Counted from the first letter of the stretch, positions 10,589-22,157 are shown. The stretch is 64,000 bases of DNA from Aphrocallistes beatrix (GCA_963281255.1 OY725489.1:3162001-3226000), one strand, 5' to 3'. A program made the numbers and translations. The notes: a model not told the origin generated them from the sequence alone.

Positions 10589-13149
10589 ATGAGTGATGAA
10601 ATTTCTACCAGCAGATCTGAAGATTTATCTAATTCTGAAGGAAGGATCATAAGTAACTTGAATCTCCGTGTTGGCCAACCAAAGGGGCCCATGTGGCCCT
10701 TACTCCGCTACGATATGAAAAAGGCATTTAAAATTGGCAGTAAAATTTCACACATGGTAACGTGTATTGGTTACGTGCTCTATTCTCAGGATTCTCAGTA
10801 TTCTAGTTCCCCTTCTCGTGTGTACATGATAGATTCGATTGTAAAAAGTAACGAAACTTATGACGCACAAATTCACGACCCCATGTATGATTTGAAAGAT
10901 GATTGGGTACCTCGAAATCAAGCAACAAACACAAAATCAAAACAGCGTGGCAAAAATGTGTTTGGTTATCGCGGTCTCACACATATTGGGACTTGTACTC
11001 TTGTGAATATCAATTCAGCGCACACCAGCAAAATAATCGACCATCTTCTGAATCAATGCCCTTTCAAAGAGAAGCTCAAGGAAAAATATCCTCTCCAAAT
11101 CTCTAGATTATTACAGTCAGTTATTGATTGTCCACCTCCCAGAAAAAAACGCATTTCTTCTAACAATTCATGCTATCAAGAGTATCAAGCTGTGTCCACA
11201 ACTGAATTAGATCAGCATGATGCAACCAAAATAGTAGTCACCACAAGCAGTAAGTGTGAATTTCCTTCAGCACCACCAACAAATGAACAAGTTAGAATAA
11301 TAGAAGACCTAGCTGGCAAGTTTGCTGTCCAATTGTCCATGCCGGAAGATGGATTTGAGTTGGATGTTGTCAAACAATTCATCTCTACAATTTCTCCACA
11401 TTGCCCCATACCTACAGCTCACAGGCTACGTAATGTCATCATCCCTCGCCTCTATCAAATGGCTAAACTTGAGGTAGAAAATTCAGTCAAAAACTGGAAG
11501 TCGGCACAAATAGCAGTGGATACTTGGATTGATCCATCGCGTAGGAGTGTTACATACGCTTCACTCCTCCGTTCTTTTTCTGATCCTGCATTACGCTTCG
11601 ATGAGGAAGAACTAGAAATTTGTAATACTCTTTACGACCATATTTATGCGCCTGGTGAATCTCGAGATCACGAATATTACGGTATTCAGATGTTGCAATG
11701 GGCTCAAACCATATCAGAAAGACTAAACACGCCTGTTGTAAGTTTTATTTGTGATGGAGATGCTACTATTTTAAAGGGAGCCAGGTATGCGCGTTCACTT
11801 TTCAGTTCAAAATCTGATAAAATCTCCCCATTTATCATTCGATGTTCAGCACATCTCTTAAACTTGTTGTGCCACGATGTAATAACCGTTCTTGGCGCAA
11901 AACAATTAATTCAACAAGCTGGCAATATAAGTGGTTACTTTAGGAGAGTAGGAGAGGAAAATTGTGGCCTTCCGAAAAAGATGGCTAGTATGACTGATGT
12001 TCGTTGGAATTCAGCATATGATCTTCTGGAAAGTGTGATTATTAACCGTCACCACATCCATGAATATTCAAAACGGAAGAAGTTACCTACACTAATAAGT
12101 GATGCAATTGTTAACAATGAGTTTTGGTATGGGGTTCTTAAGTTGTTAGAAGTCATAAAACCAATTTGTATCGCTTTAGACATTGTACAAAGTGATTCAA
12201 TCAAATTTGGAGAGAACATTGGAGTTATTGTCGCAATAGCATTCGCTATCCGTCAATCCTCTATTAAAGAAGTTGAACAATTTCGCGTGATAACCAAATG
12301 TGAAGCTCGTTTGAATTTGCTGATAAGAGAAGACCCTAATTCCGAAAAAATAGGTTTTTGTTTACACGCGACTGCTTATTTTTGCCACCCTGGATTTAGA
12401 GGATGTTTACTTTCAACTGATTTAGAATTTAAGATGATTGCTGAGGATGGCTTAAAAATGTTGTTAGCAAGAAGACAAAGGGAGGGATCCAAAGTCACAG
12501 AAACTGATGTCACTGAGTGCATAAAACTCATGCTGGATTTCGTGTTTCTTCAGGGCGATTCTTGGACAATGCGTTTCGGAAGTAGGGAATTGATTGATGT
12601 AGATCCTGTGATTTATTGGAATTCCTATATTACCAATCCTTTCATAGGATTACCTATTAAGACAGCACATCAGTGGGGATTATTCAAATGCAGTATGTTA
12701 GAGTTATATTTGGGATGTGGACCACAACTGCAAGTCTCGAAAGAGCATTCAGTATGGGTAAGCAACTGGCTCCACCTCAAAAAAGTCGACTCAAAGTTTC
12801 TACGACAGCGAGTCATCTCCTAATAAAGACTCATTATATGCTATATAGAGAAAAACGTGAGAGGTGTCGCTTATCAAAGAGAGTTCCCATAGATTTTGAT
12901 GCTTCTTGTTCTTTAAACGAAATATTAGAAGAATTGGATGTTGAAGAAAGTACCGCAGCAGATGAAGGAATAGATGAACGTACTTTGAGGCATGAAGTGC
13001 GTGGGCTCAAGCTTTGGAACCTGGACGGAAACTTACTCAAGTTCCCTTCTAAATTGAGTAATCTCGTACCTCAGCAGTGTGTTGTATTGCAAGAACAATT
13101 TGTGTCTTCAGAAAGTTCTGAATCAGCCGACTTGACTCACTTTTCATAG
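10589..13149 (+). pseudogene. hAT superfamily transposase, one frameshift
   Basis: A 744-codon frame starts at an ATG at 10589. It contains the hAT landmarks SFICDGDATILKGARYARS (catalytic Asp region), CSAHLLNLL (conserved C/H motif) and MTDVRWNSAYDLLESV (conserved W-N block). Near 12670-12700 the reading frame shifts. The C-terminal dimerisation block (ASLERAFSMGKQLAPPQ) continues in another frame and ends at 13149 in an acidic tail. The N-terminal region has a poorly defined zinc-finger-like C..H..H..C stretch rather than a clear BED finger. Apart from the single indel, the roughly 850-codon length is normal for hAT proteins. TIRs were not located; TATACC repeats at 9.5 and 13.4 kb may mark the element's ends. 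A hAT transposase binds its TIRs in the nucleus and catalyses hairpin-forming excision. Confidence 0.85.
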
Positions 13150-13409
13150 CTATTAGATTTATAACTTACAATAACAGTATGAGTGTTTAGTTCTACCTTT
13201 GTGTACCCATCTCTGTTTTTAGGGCGGCCTAATTTCCAGGCGGCGAAAAGTTCCTAGAATCCGGTATCCTATTCTACTTACACAATTCTCTTTTTATGCT
13301 AGTAATATTTAGTGTAATTTAATGATTATAGACTATCAGACTAGTCAGATCTTTAAATTTCATTTAATTGAATTCAATTTTGTTCTTGCTATTACTTTCA
13401 CTGGCGTAT

Positions 13410-13510
13410 CGAGGTATTCTGAGTAGTATACCGAGGTATATCGAGTTCGGTATACCTCGATATACTTATACCATCGGAATACCTTATACTCCGCAATATA
13501 CAAAATATAC
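13410..13510. repeat. TATACC/CGAGGTATA repeat cluster
   Basis: It contains repeated CGAGGTATA and its inverse TATACCTCGATATAC, forming an imperfect palindrome around 13428-13465. It pairs with the 9475-9640 cluster across the hAT gene. Confidence 0.55.
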
Positions 13511-13641
13511 ACGGAAGCCTGCTTGTCTGTGCCCAAATGTTGAAATTTCATCATATGAATCATACGTATCTGCTTTGTTTCCATGACTTCGCTCAAAAAC
13601 TATATTATCATCAAGTATATTATTGTGCTTGAATATTTGTA

Positions 13642-13812
13642 TTCATCTAGCTAGTTTCCGAAGTCTGAAATTGGTAATTGAAATTCTTACATATAGCCAC
13701 ATATTTACTTACCCACATAAGAATTTATCTTCGAGATTACTGTACTTGAATTTTTCCTAGCTAGTTTCGGAACTATGAAATTGGTATGTGAAATTCTTAG
13801 TTTATAATAAGG
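13642..13812 (+). repeat. Tandem duplication, period about 115 bp
   Basis: CTAGCTAGTTTCCGAAGTCT at about 13647 and CTAGCTAGTTTCGGAACTAT at about 13762 are each followed by TGAAATTGGTA and GTGAAATTCTTA-like sequence. Both units contain the TTCGA(A)GAT block. Confidence 0.6.
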
Positions 13813-13967
13813 TTTATTTGCCTATGTCTTACTATTTAGTAAACATTCGAAGATAAATGCTCATCCAACTTTTTATCATATAATATAACAGCTGCTTTGA
13901 TTAGCTGAATTCGGATACCACATTATTATTACATTCATATTCCACTCAGCCCTGAGCGAATATTATT

Positions 13968-14171
13968 ATGGCCAATGGAAGATCGAGTCCAGGACTTGAC
14001 TGTAGCGATCAGAAGATGCAAGAGAACCAGCAGAACCTGTGGCAGGAGAAAAGCTACCATGAGACAGCTACACCTTTCACACGAGTCCCAGTCCAGTTGC
14101 GATGCATGCGATGGAGCTGGAATCTATCAAAGATGAGAATAGAGAGGACTATGATAAGCATATCACAGGTT
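13968..14171 (+). CDS. Weak candidate exon
   Basis: An ATG-started frame of 68 codons runs into CAG followed by GTTGGG, a possible donor. The stretch is GC-richer than its surroundings. A second frame is open for about 50 codons over the same bases, so which frame, if either, is used is unclear. No known domain is recognised. Confidence 0.2.
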
Positions 14172-14424
14172 GGGAATTATCTTATTTATTTCACTAGTCA
14201 TTTTAGTAATGTAAAATTATTATTGAGGTACTGTAAGTTGAAATTTTCTTTGACCTTTACACACTTCGAGGCCAGTTTGAAGCTATCTTAGACTTCGCAA
14301 ACACATTCTACTACAAATTTACACTTCGCTACTAATTTGGTGGGTTATTAAAGTTACTATACGATTGTCAATCTGGCACTTCTCGACACAATTGTGCCAC
14401 TTTGTGCCCTTCAATTATAACTTA

Positions 14425-14830
14425 AGTCCCAAGTTTATAGTATAGTCTTTACCATCCCTTTTCTAATCTTTCTATGATGAATAATAAAAATCCAGCTTAG
14501 AAAAGTTATTGTGCTACACAAATAATGGAATAGTAAACGGCAGCGGCAGCGTTAAAAGATTTGTCAACTTATTCATACAAACTTGACACCATTGAAAAGA
14601 TATTTATCTTCTGTTAAATTGTTGCTTATAATATTTCTTATCGAAATACATTATGTAATGCAGAACTCAAATTCGGGAAGAAGATGTTACTAACAGAAAC
14701 ACCTCGTGATGAAATTTTTTGCTTATAATGAATTCATTGATTCGTACTTAATAGATCAGATAGAACCAGTGATATAGAATTTCTTTCTTGAATAATTTTT
14801 AAAAAATTCCTTTTTATCCTTTTTATATTA
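14425..14830. repeat. Pieces of two interspersed repeats
   Basis: 14425-14553 is an inverted copy of 7123-7250. 14700-14830 (AATGAATTCATTGATTCGTA, AGAATTTCTTTCTTGAATAA) is an inverted copy of about 39530-39640. Families unknown. Confidence 0.6.
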
Positions 14831-14989
14831 AAAGCTATTTAATGATAAAATTGATTGAGCATAAGATATAGCACACTATTATTTTTGCCATCCGAATATA
14901 ATAATATTTGATAATATGAACTTTGTAGATTCAAATTTGCATTACATTCGGAGATAGTTTGCTTTATATGAAGTAAATTCTATTTAACA

Positions 14990-15180
14990 TGACCGTAATA
15001 TTTCTAGTACAGCTCAGATTTCATTAATGTAGACACATGACAATTCAGCAATCCTTAGTAGAGAAGCAGAAAGCGATATTGTTTCTTTGATATCCCCAGG
15101 CGCCCACCGGGCGGCTCTGCGGACACTTGGTTTCCGCAAGCCGCACAGCGAAGCTAGCTTGTATACAGTATGTGCTAAAG
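14990..15180 (-). repeat. Divergent Helitron-like 3' end fragment
   Basis: It contains GCGGACACTTGGTTTCCGC and AGCCGCACAGCGAAGCTAGC, a diverged form of the GC-rich terminal block seen at 16.7, 17.3, 22.8 and 34.7 kb. It is an inverted relative of 60010-60180, sharing ATTAATG, CAGAA, GATATCCCCA and GGCGC landmarks. Confidence 0.5.
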
Positions 15181-15321
15181 TGACATTGACTATCGAAAAA
15201 ATAAAAATTTGCGTGACAAATACCCTCCCACATTCAGAATTTTTATTCAAATTTTATGGGATTTGAGTTGGATAGTTTGGATACTTGCTTGCTATAGTAT
15301 AGGAATTTAAATTAAATTACA

Positions 15322-15345
15322 GTCAGGGTCGCTTATTATGAACCA
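15322..15345 (+). other. Orphan MITE terminus (CAGTCAGGGTCGC)
   Basis: A single copy of the terminus CAGTCAGGGTCGC followed by TTATTATGAACC matches the ends of the MITEs at 21907-22078 and 59344-59504. No opposite end is visible before the hAT MITE at 15547, so this copy is truncated. Confidence 0.6.
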
Positions 15346-15546
15346 CCAGGGGACAATAAATTATTTTCATAATTTAGAATATATTACGCCAAGGCTGGAT
15401 TCGGTTTACCGCCGTCAATCTCTTTTAACGGTTGAGGAAATCTTAGATCGGTTAACCGATCTGCTTTATTTTCTAAATATTATTTCACTGATTTCATTGT
15501 TTTTCGAGACATTCAAGAATATTACTTAAAAATTTGTAAATGTAAT

Positions 15547-16030
15547 TTGGGGTGTACCGGATATCCGGTTCTAATCCGGTATCCGGCTATATCCGGTCAT
15601 TTACCGGATATCCGGCCGGAACCGGATATGAACCACTATCCGGCCGGGTAGTGGTTCCAACTGTGATTGTGTATGAATTAAACATTAACTACAAAAGGGA
15701 TAAAAAACAGAAGGAATTTATTCAATGAACTACAATTTAATTCTAAAGCTATTATCAATCCATAAATCTAATCTACTCTATAACCTATTCCAATCTACTA
15801 TATTAAAACTCTAAATGCTAGCTAATAGTTGTAATTCAATAAATAAAGATTCTTTTGTATGAATATTAATCTCTCACCATTTTGTGGTAGTAGCCTACTT
15901 CGTTTTTAGGTCTTGATGTGATATTATGGTATCATTTATCAAATAAATATTTAGCCGGATAACCGGATAATTGAGTTCCGGATATCCGGATCCGGCCGGA
16001 GTAGAAAATCTCTAATCCGGTACACCTCTA
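15547..16030. mobile_element. hAT MITE, exact 8-bp TSD AATGTAAT
   Basis: The ends TTGGGGTGTACCGGAT and, inverted, TAGAGGTGTACCGGAT are flanked by AATGTAAT at 15539-15546 and 16031-16038. The interior is dense in CCGGATATCCGG palindromes. Both arms match the ends of the longer copy at 19346-21327, so this is its internal deletion derivative. Confidence 0.93.
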
Positions 16031-16066
16031 AATGTAATAGACTTACTGATTTCTAACCACATAGTA

Positions 16067-16221
16067 CAGGGCTGTCCAACAATATTTACTTCGGGCCGCA
16101 ACTGCTTCATACCATTTAGTGGCGGGACGCAATACAGGGGCGTGCACTCGGGATGGGGATGGATAGAGGCATTTTGGACGCAACAAGGGCCACAACGCGG
16201 GCCGCCTGTTGGACAGCGCTG
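16067..16221. mobile_element. hAT MITE, exact 8-bp TSD ACATAGTA
   Basis: 155 bp with ends CAGGGCTGTCCAAC and, inverted, CAGCGCTGTCCAAC. Flanked by ACATAGTA at 16059-16066 and 16222-16229. GC-rich interior (GGGCCGC at both sides). Non-coding. Confidence 0.92.
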
Positions 16222-16229
16222 ACATAGTA

Positions 16230-16723
16230 TATTTCGAGACCACTGAAAATTATCAATTTTTCAATATCAGGTTAAAGCTTAGTTCAAACAATTAATACTG
16301 ACTTCGGTTAAACGGAGTAGTATATCAGGAAATTTAATTACATATATTAAATTTCGTTTGCCAAACATAAAGAAATGCTCAAAGATACCCCAATTCTACT
16401 ATTGTGGTTGTGTTTTCATAGATGTCATTATAATGCAAAATTTAGGGACTTAGTCAAATGAACTCGAGACTCGAAGCATAAGATAAGAATTGGTGGATGA
16501 ATAATCCTAGGAATTTTCAACACAATCAAACAAAAAAGCAAAAGGCACTACTCAGGCTAAAAGTATATTGAGTATATACCCCTCGTTATGAAATCATTAC
16601 CTCTTTTCTTTCTTAATATAGTCGCTTCTACAAATGCATTCTGACGCTACTTTCGAAAGGAGGAATTTTGCCCAGCACTATATATCAATAGGTTTGCATC
16701 CACTTTCTATTTTCTATAATTAA
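16230..16723. other. Unassigned AT-rich sequence
   Basis: No ORF, terminal repeat or repeat family was recognised here. Confidence 0.4.
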
Positions 16724-17247
16724 AAGTGCGCTTCGCTTGCTTGCACTGCGCGATTGGCGGACACTTTGTCCGCCGGAGGCGCCCTGCGAGCGCCTGAGGT
16801 CATATTGATTAATTATATGGGAGATAACACCTCTAAATACGTCTGTCCTACTGTTATAATCGATTTCGCACCAAAAATCACAAAATTTGTCAATTTTTTA
16901 AATTTTGAAGAATAATGAAAACGTCATAACGGAGTGATGAGTGATTATTTTTTTGATGATACTTATATCATATGTGAAATATATTAATATACATATTCTA
17001 TTAAAATTTCAGCCTTTCTATCGCTTAAAATGACTTATGGACGAAAACTGAAATTTCTAATTATAAAAAGGTGACGATGACGTCATAATTCCATGATGAG
17101 TCGACATTTGGTCTGAGCTAAGAACTTAGTGGAGCCATAGTCAAAAGACTCCCACATACCAAAAATCTGCTTTCTGTGCTTTGCAGCTTCTTCAATCAAA
17201 TTTGGTGATTTGGTGATATATATATATTCGAGTTTTAATAGTAAGGA
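16724..17247 (-). mobile_element. Helitron/HINE-like repeat, copy 1
   Basis: Read on the minus strand it starts TCCTTACTATTAAAACTCG (17247 downward), passes a TATATATAT run, a TGACGTCAT-containing body, and ends in a GC-rich block with the hairpin GGCGGAC...GTCCGCC. No TSD or TIR is seen. The same layout recurs at 17259, 22237 and 34685. It is followed 11 bp later by another copy in the same orientation. Confidence 0.65.
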
Positions 17248-17258
17248 TTATTGCTATA

Positions 17259-17580
17259 CAAGCGCGCTTCGCTTGCTTGCGCTGTGCGGTTGGCGGACAC
17301 TGTGTCCGCCAGATGCTCCCTTCGGTCGCCTGTGGTCACCATTGATTAATTATAAGGGAAATAACATCTCTAAATACGTCTGTCCTACTCTTATGAATGA
17401 TATCGCACGAAAAAATCACAAAATTTTTCAATTTTTCAATTATATTTTATTCGTAATGATGACGTCATAACAGGGCGATGAGTCATCATTTTTGATGATA
17501 GTTGAATAACATGTGAGGTCTGTTAATATAGATTCTATTAAAATTTCAGCCCTCTATCGACAGAATAAAAACGATTAGAC
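17259..17580 (-). mobile_element. Helitron/HINE-like repeat, copy 2 (5'-truncated)
   Basis: The GC-rich end (CAAGCGCGCTTCGCTTGC, then GGCGGACACTGTGTCCGCC) and about 320 bp of body match copy 1 and the 34.7-kb copy. The other end is missing beyond about 17580. It stands head-to-tail with copy 1. Confidence 0.65.
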
Positions 17581-17660
17581 AAGAATACCCCGATTTCTAC
17601 TGTATTATGAATGCAGATCCTTGGTTGATTTATGTAATACTGTATAAAATATATTTAAAT

Positions 17661-18235
17661 GGGGTGTATGCATTTATCAGAATTTTGAAGCTGTCATTTG
17701 TCAGAATTATCCTAGTCACTTGTCAGAATGGTTTTTAGGACTGCTGTCACTTGTCAGAATGGTTTTAAGGACTGCTGTCACTTGTCAGATTGGTTTTTAA
17801 TGAATGGCGGATGTTTCGTCACTGATATTTCTTTGAATGAAATTAAAGAATCACTACTTTCATTCATTCTACTAAATAATAAATGACAATCACCTACCCA
17901 CCCCCCACGAAATAAAAGAAACACTCGCGTGCCACTTTATATCATTTCAAACTCAAAATGCCCACTCTCACTTTCCTGCCAATTCTATTCAACTTCATGT
18001 TTCCCAACAGTTTGTAATTCCATTCTAAAATATCAGCGACGAAACCTCCGCCATTCCTAAAAAAACATTCTGACAAGTGACAACAGTCCTAAAAACCATT
18101 CTGACAAGTGACAGCAGTCCTAAAAACCATTCTGACAAGTGACAGCAGTCCAAAAACCATTCTGACAAATGACAGCAGTCCTAAAACCATTCTGACAAAT
18201 GACAGCTTCAAAATTCTGACAAATGCAACTCCCCC
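17661..18235. mobile_element. Foldback-like element with tandem-repeat arms, TSD ATTTAAAT
   Basis: The ends GGGGTGTATGCATTTATCAG and, inverted, GGGGGAGTTGCATTTGTCAG lie inside ATTTAAAT at 17653-17660 and 18236-18243. Each arm is built from 3-5 tandem copies of a roughly 36-bp unit containing CTGTCACTTGTCAGAATGGT. The centre (about 17808-18057) is a separate MITE with GGATGTTTCGTC ends, related to 2389-2665. The TSD is itself a palindrome, so its exact length (4, 6 or 8 bp) is not certain. Confidence 0.85.
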
Positions 18236-18254
18236 ATTTAAATATATACTAATA

Positions 18255-18585
18255 CAGTACACCCTCGATAGTCCGAACCTCCCCCAATGCGAACCCTCGC
18301 TGATCCGAACACTTCATTCTTAAAATCCGAACACCCTAAATATATTATTATTCGCCTCTATGTTATGAATAGATGTTTATAGACTTATCTATCAATAAGA
18401 TTGCGTAACCTCGTTAAATAAGCAATCATAGCAAAATAATATCTTTAATATTCTAACAATACAAATTTATTAGAATTAATGCCCTATTGAATTAATGTTA
18501 TTTCACTAATCGGAACAAATTCACTAATCCGAATGATTTTTTCGAACATTGGAACAGAACTGTTCGGATTAGCGAGGTTGTACTA
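18255..18585. mobile_element. pogo-type MITE, family A
   Basis: The ends CAGTACACCCTCG and, inverted, TAGTACAACCTCG, each with the ATCCGAAC motif nearby, are flanked by TA. It is an inverted relative of 30044-30375. Such termini are typical of pogo/Tigger elements in the Tc1/mariner superfamily. Confidence 0.85.
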
Positions 18586-18612
18586 TATACTGAATATGTT
18601 GTGTTTTGAATA

Positions 18613-18778
18613 CAGTAGCCTCATTAGAGTACGAACACGGATAAGACGTAACTCCGGATAAGGAGTAGTTCTTAAATCCCCTATATGCTAAGTTACATAT
18701 AAAATACTTTGCTTAGTACGAATTCCCGATAGACGAACACATTTTAATGGTCCCTTGGTGTACGTACTAAGTCGACTG
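18613..18778. mobile_element. pogo-type MITE, family B
   Basis: 166 bp with ends CAGTAGCCTCATTAGAGTAC and, inverted, CAGTCGACTTAGTACGTAC, flanked by TA on both sides. The CAGTNGACTNANTAC pattern is pogo-like. Non-coding. Confidence 0.75.
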
Positions 18779-18818
18779 TATCACATTCTACTTCAAAGCT
18801 ATAATATAAACCAGTAGC

Positions 18819-19142
18819 CAGAGTTGCGACGCTCCACAATAATTACAGATTGGACCGGATAGAACCTGACACCTTTGACCTCTTATTATTCCCATTGAAA
18901 AAAGCAAGTAGTCCTTTTGGGATTTATTGTTATTTTACATTCAAATTTGTATATAGCAAACAATTGGAGCGATTCTTTAGGGAAAAATCGCTTGAAGAAT
19001 ATTGTTCGCATTTATAATTTCAATATTTTTATTAATTAGCTTATCACAAAAGTCTCTATTTGCTATTTCATGTCTACGATTGGATAGATATGGACCAGTA
19101 ATAATCACGAACCGGCCGGATCCGGGCTAAACCGCAACTCTG
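18819..19142. mobile_element. hAT MITE, exact 8-bp TSD CCAGTAGC
   Basis: The ends CAGAGTTGCG and, inverted, CAGAGTTGCGG are flanked by CCAGTAGC at 18811-18818 and 19143-19150. 324 bp and non-coding. Confidence 0.92.
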
Positions 19143-19345
19143 CCAGTAGCATAATTCTCGGACGCTCTCGGGTGGAGAGCACCTGGTCACAGCATTTAAG
19201 GTGCCCACAGGTTCTCTTCAAAATTATTTATAGAGAAAAAGATAAAATACTAGTGAGGCTCTTTTGGTATCTTCATACATACTTTAAGGTTCAATTGTAC
19301 CCTTAGAGCATACATAATTTAACAAAAGTTAGAAGAATTAAAAAT

Positions 19346-21327
19346 TAGGGGTGTACCGGATATCCGGTTCTAATCCGGTATCCGGCTATTTCCCGGATAT
19401 CCGGCCATTTACCCGATATCCGGCCGGAACCGGATATGAACCACTATCCGGTCGGATAGTGGTACCAATTGTGATTGTGTATGAATTAAACATTAATTAC
19501 AAAAAGAATAGAAACAGAAGCAATTTATTCAATTAACCAGTGGCGTAGCTAGCATTATGCACAGTACGCAAGTGCGTACTAAAATTACGAAGCTAGGGGC
19601 GCAGAATATGAATCATGGCAACAAAACTCTATTTTTTGAACCTGTCTTTTTCAGTAGAATTAATGAACCACATACATTTTCCTTATTATATCAGAGTTCG
19701 ACAGACAAATGTAATTAATGATCACTAGTTTATAAGCAGTTTCGTAAATTAGATACTTAGCTTCTATAATTATAAAATGGATGCCTCGAGAAACAGTGGA
19801 AAGAATCGAAAGATGTCTTGCTACCATTACAAGATGTCCAAAGCCAGACGTGTAGAAGAAGAAAGAGAGTTATCACAGCGAATGCTATCTTTTATTATGT
19901 AAGTACTTGTATAATAACAATTTCATTCGTTTTGTGTTTTCAGTGTGCTTCTATATCATATATTGGATATATGATCCAATATAATGATATAATAGCAAAG
20001 TTCTCAAATGAGTGCTAGTGTCCGGCCGGCCGTTAGTGGTGTACAGACCTGAGTTTAAAAGATATCCGTCTGAATCTTTTTGTGAAGCTGCCGACATATG
20101 TGAAGATTTGAACCTCGGGTTTCAATTTTCAAACTCCCGGACCTTCTGTTCTGTGAGGGGTTTTTTTATTATAAATATGCTCAGAATCACCAGGAGGGGA
20201 TCAAGAATTTCCTGACAGATGTTCTGTAATGATAGGGCGTTGTCCATCTGCAGCTGTATTGGACACTACTCAAAGCTGTCTGAGGATAGAGAGTGAATTA
20301 CCGAGTATTGAAACTGCTACTGCAAGCTGTGTCATAACACCACCCCCCTTTTCAAACTGGTGCCTCATTGGCCTCCTCTGTGTCGGCCTGTGAGCCACCC
20401 TGTTCCTTGTGTACTCGCATCCCAGCTGATAAAGTCTTCAAAATATTTGGGAGATCTACTGATTCTCTGGGGGTATCTCCTCTCAACCGGGTGATTCGTG
20501 ACGTTTGAGTTCTCATGCGTCATCGCTGGATTCGTCCCCTGTTTCTTCCACCTCCTGGTTAATGCCGTCCTCAATCTGGGTCTCAGTGAAAGGTTGTGGA
20601 TCCTGGGGACTAATCGGCGAAGTCATAGGCATCTCTGATCTCATGTACCTTTTCCCAAACATCTACAGTGCACTTACTATTTTGGCAACAATGCCTGTAT
20701 CCACTGCAACTGCAGAACGGTCTTTTAGCACACTGAAAAGGCTGAAAACATGGTTGCGGAACACAATGTGTCAAAGCCGTTTGACCGGATTAGCACTGAT
20801 GCATCTACACCGGAATGTTGATGTTGATGTCGAGCGTGTTCTACGCGACTTTGATCCACTGAGTGATAGGCGCATTCTCCTCGCATTTGATTAATCAATT
20901 ATAATTGAACAATTGATTAGTACATCCAGATAAAATAGCTATCAAAATATTATTTTCAGGTGGAAGTGGGCGCCAATTTCGAGGAGTGCTTAATAATTTA
21001 AAATATCTAGCTGCGCTCCTGCAATTAACTACAATTTAATTCTAAAGCCATTATCAGTCCATAAATCTAATCTAATCTATAACATATTCCAATCTACTAT
21101 ATTAAAACTCTAAATGCTAGCTAATAGTTGTAATGATTATTTTGTATGGATATTAATCTCAACATTTTCTGGTAGTAGCCTACTTCGTTTTTCTACTCAG
21201 TACTCGGTCTTGATGTGATATTATGGTATCATTTATTGAATAAATATTTAGCCGGATAACCGGATAATTGAGTACCGGATATCCTGATCCGGCCGGAGTA
21301 GAAAATCTCTAATCCGGTACACCTCTA
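19346..21327 (+). mobile_element. hAT element, decayed long copy, TSD TTAAAAAT
   Basis: The ends TAGGGGTGTACCGGATATCC and, inverted, TAGAGGTGTACCGGATTAG are bounded by TTAAAAAT at 19338-19345 and 21328-21335. The terminal arms equal those of the MITE at 15547-16030. The interior keeps the 3' part of a hAT transposase gene. It also seems to hold other repeats, including a sequence at 19960-20120 related to the small-ORF unit at 25.1 and 55.2 kb, so it is a composite. Confidence 0.93.
20595..20894 (+). pseudogene. hAT transposase C-terminal fragment
   Basis: The open frame encodes the hAT dimerisation block: LFPNIYSALTILATMPVS, then TATAERSFSTLKRLKTWLR, then LTGLALMHLHR and a short tail ending at a TAA at 20892-20894. 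This form, with STATAERSFS, belongs to the TTF/ZMYM-type hAT proteins and is a different lineage from the 10.6-kb transposase. The catalytic region upstream is not recognisable, so only the C-terminal 80-100 residues survive. Confidence 0.85.
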
Positions 21328-21335
21328 TTAAAAAT

Positions 21336-22157
21336 GTCGGTCGACAGACCGAGAATGCAGCTCCAGGTAGTGACACAATACTAATAACTCAAAATACAAA
21401 ATATTCACAATATTACATTTAAAGTGTTAAAATCGTATTCTGCATATTAAAATATCTTATATTGGCAGTTGAGAACTCGCTTTTGGCTCAAAATAAGAAT
21501 TGTTCAAAAGGTGTGAAAATATGCATAAATACATATGCTAATAACTCACGAAAGATACTCCGTCCATGCCATAAGGGCATCTCCATGTAGGAGCTGCACT
21601 AAAATCACAATCTTCCCCCCTGCTGCTGTGGCGCACTTGTATTGTTTTGAGAACTCTAATTTCTAGTGCATGCTTTATTGTATGGACGGTGTCGAACGCA
21701 CGTCTGCGTGATTTTGGAAAACTAGTATTATTATTATAAAATTTAATCATATTGTCACACCTTTTTATGTAAACGTATATTTTCTGATTGAAAAGAAATC
21801 TCAACGGTTAATAAGCCTGTAATTTAGTAAAAGTAGATTTCGATATTCGCACTTATAAAATGGTAATATAAAAATTGAATTGTGTAATAGCATATATCAA
21901 TATGTACAGTCAGGGTCGCATATTATGACAAACCTCCCTCTGTGTCCCAATTTGACCGGTTCTATAGAATTTATATTATTTCGATTTTACAATGTATGAC
22001 TCTCTCTCTCTATTGTCTCGCTATTGTGGAAATATTATGGGTCCCCATACGGTTCATAATGATATGCGACCCTGACTGTATTTTTCCAATTTCGATACTA
22101 TTATTGAATGTTTTGGTGGTGCTTTTCTATCGGTATGTCGACCGATATTTTTAATAT
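21336..22157. mobile_element. Element with GGTCGACATACCGA-type inverted ends
   Basis: GTCGGTCGACAGACCGAG at 21336 and, inverted, ATCGGTCGACATACCGAT ending at 22157 form a terminal inverted repeat. The right part (from about 21585) is an inverted match to 59265-59830. A smaller MITE (21907-22078) lies inside. The TTAAAAAT at its left edge is also the TSD of the adjacent hAT element, so the boundary was reused as an insertion site. Confidence 0.5.
21907..22078. mobile_element. MITE with CAGTCAGGGTCGC ends, TA target
   Basis: 172 bp, with perfect ends CAGTCAGGGTCGCATAT... and the inverse, flanked by TA. The matching MITE at 59344-59504 occupies the same position in the paralogous segment, so it was present before the segments separated. 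Confidence 0.9.

Noticed and set aside
10903-11409. Overlapping ORFs in other frames inside the hAT gene
   Set aside because: Shadows of the long transposase frame, with no independent motif.
13360-13596. 78- and 72-codon ORFs on opposite strands
   Set aside because: Both are driven by the TATACC palindromic repeat.
14990-15250. Minus-strand ORFs over the GC-rich block
   Set aside because: The block is a Helitron-like repeat end, also found at 60.0 kb, not a gene.
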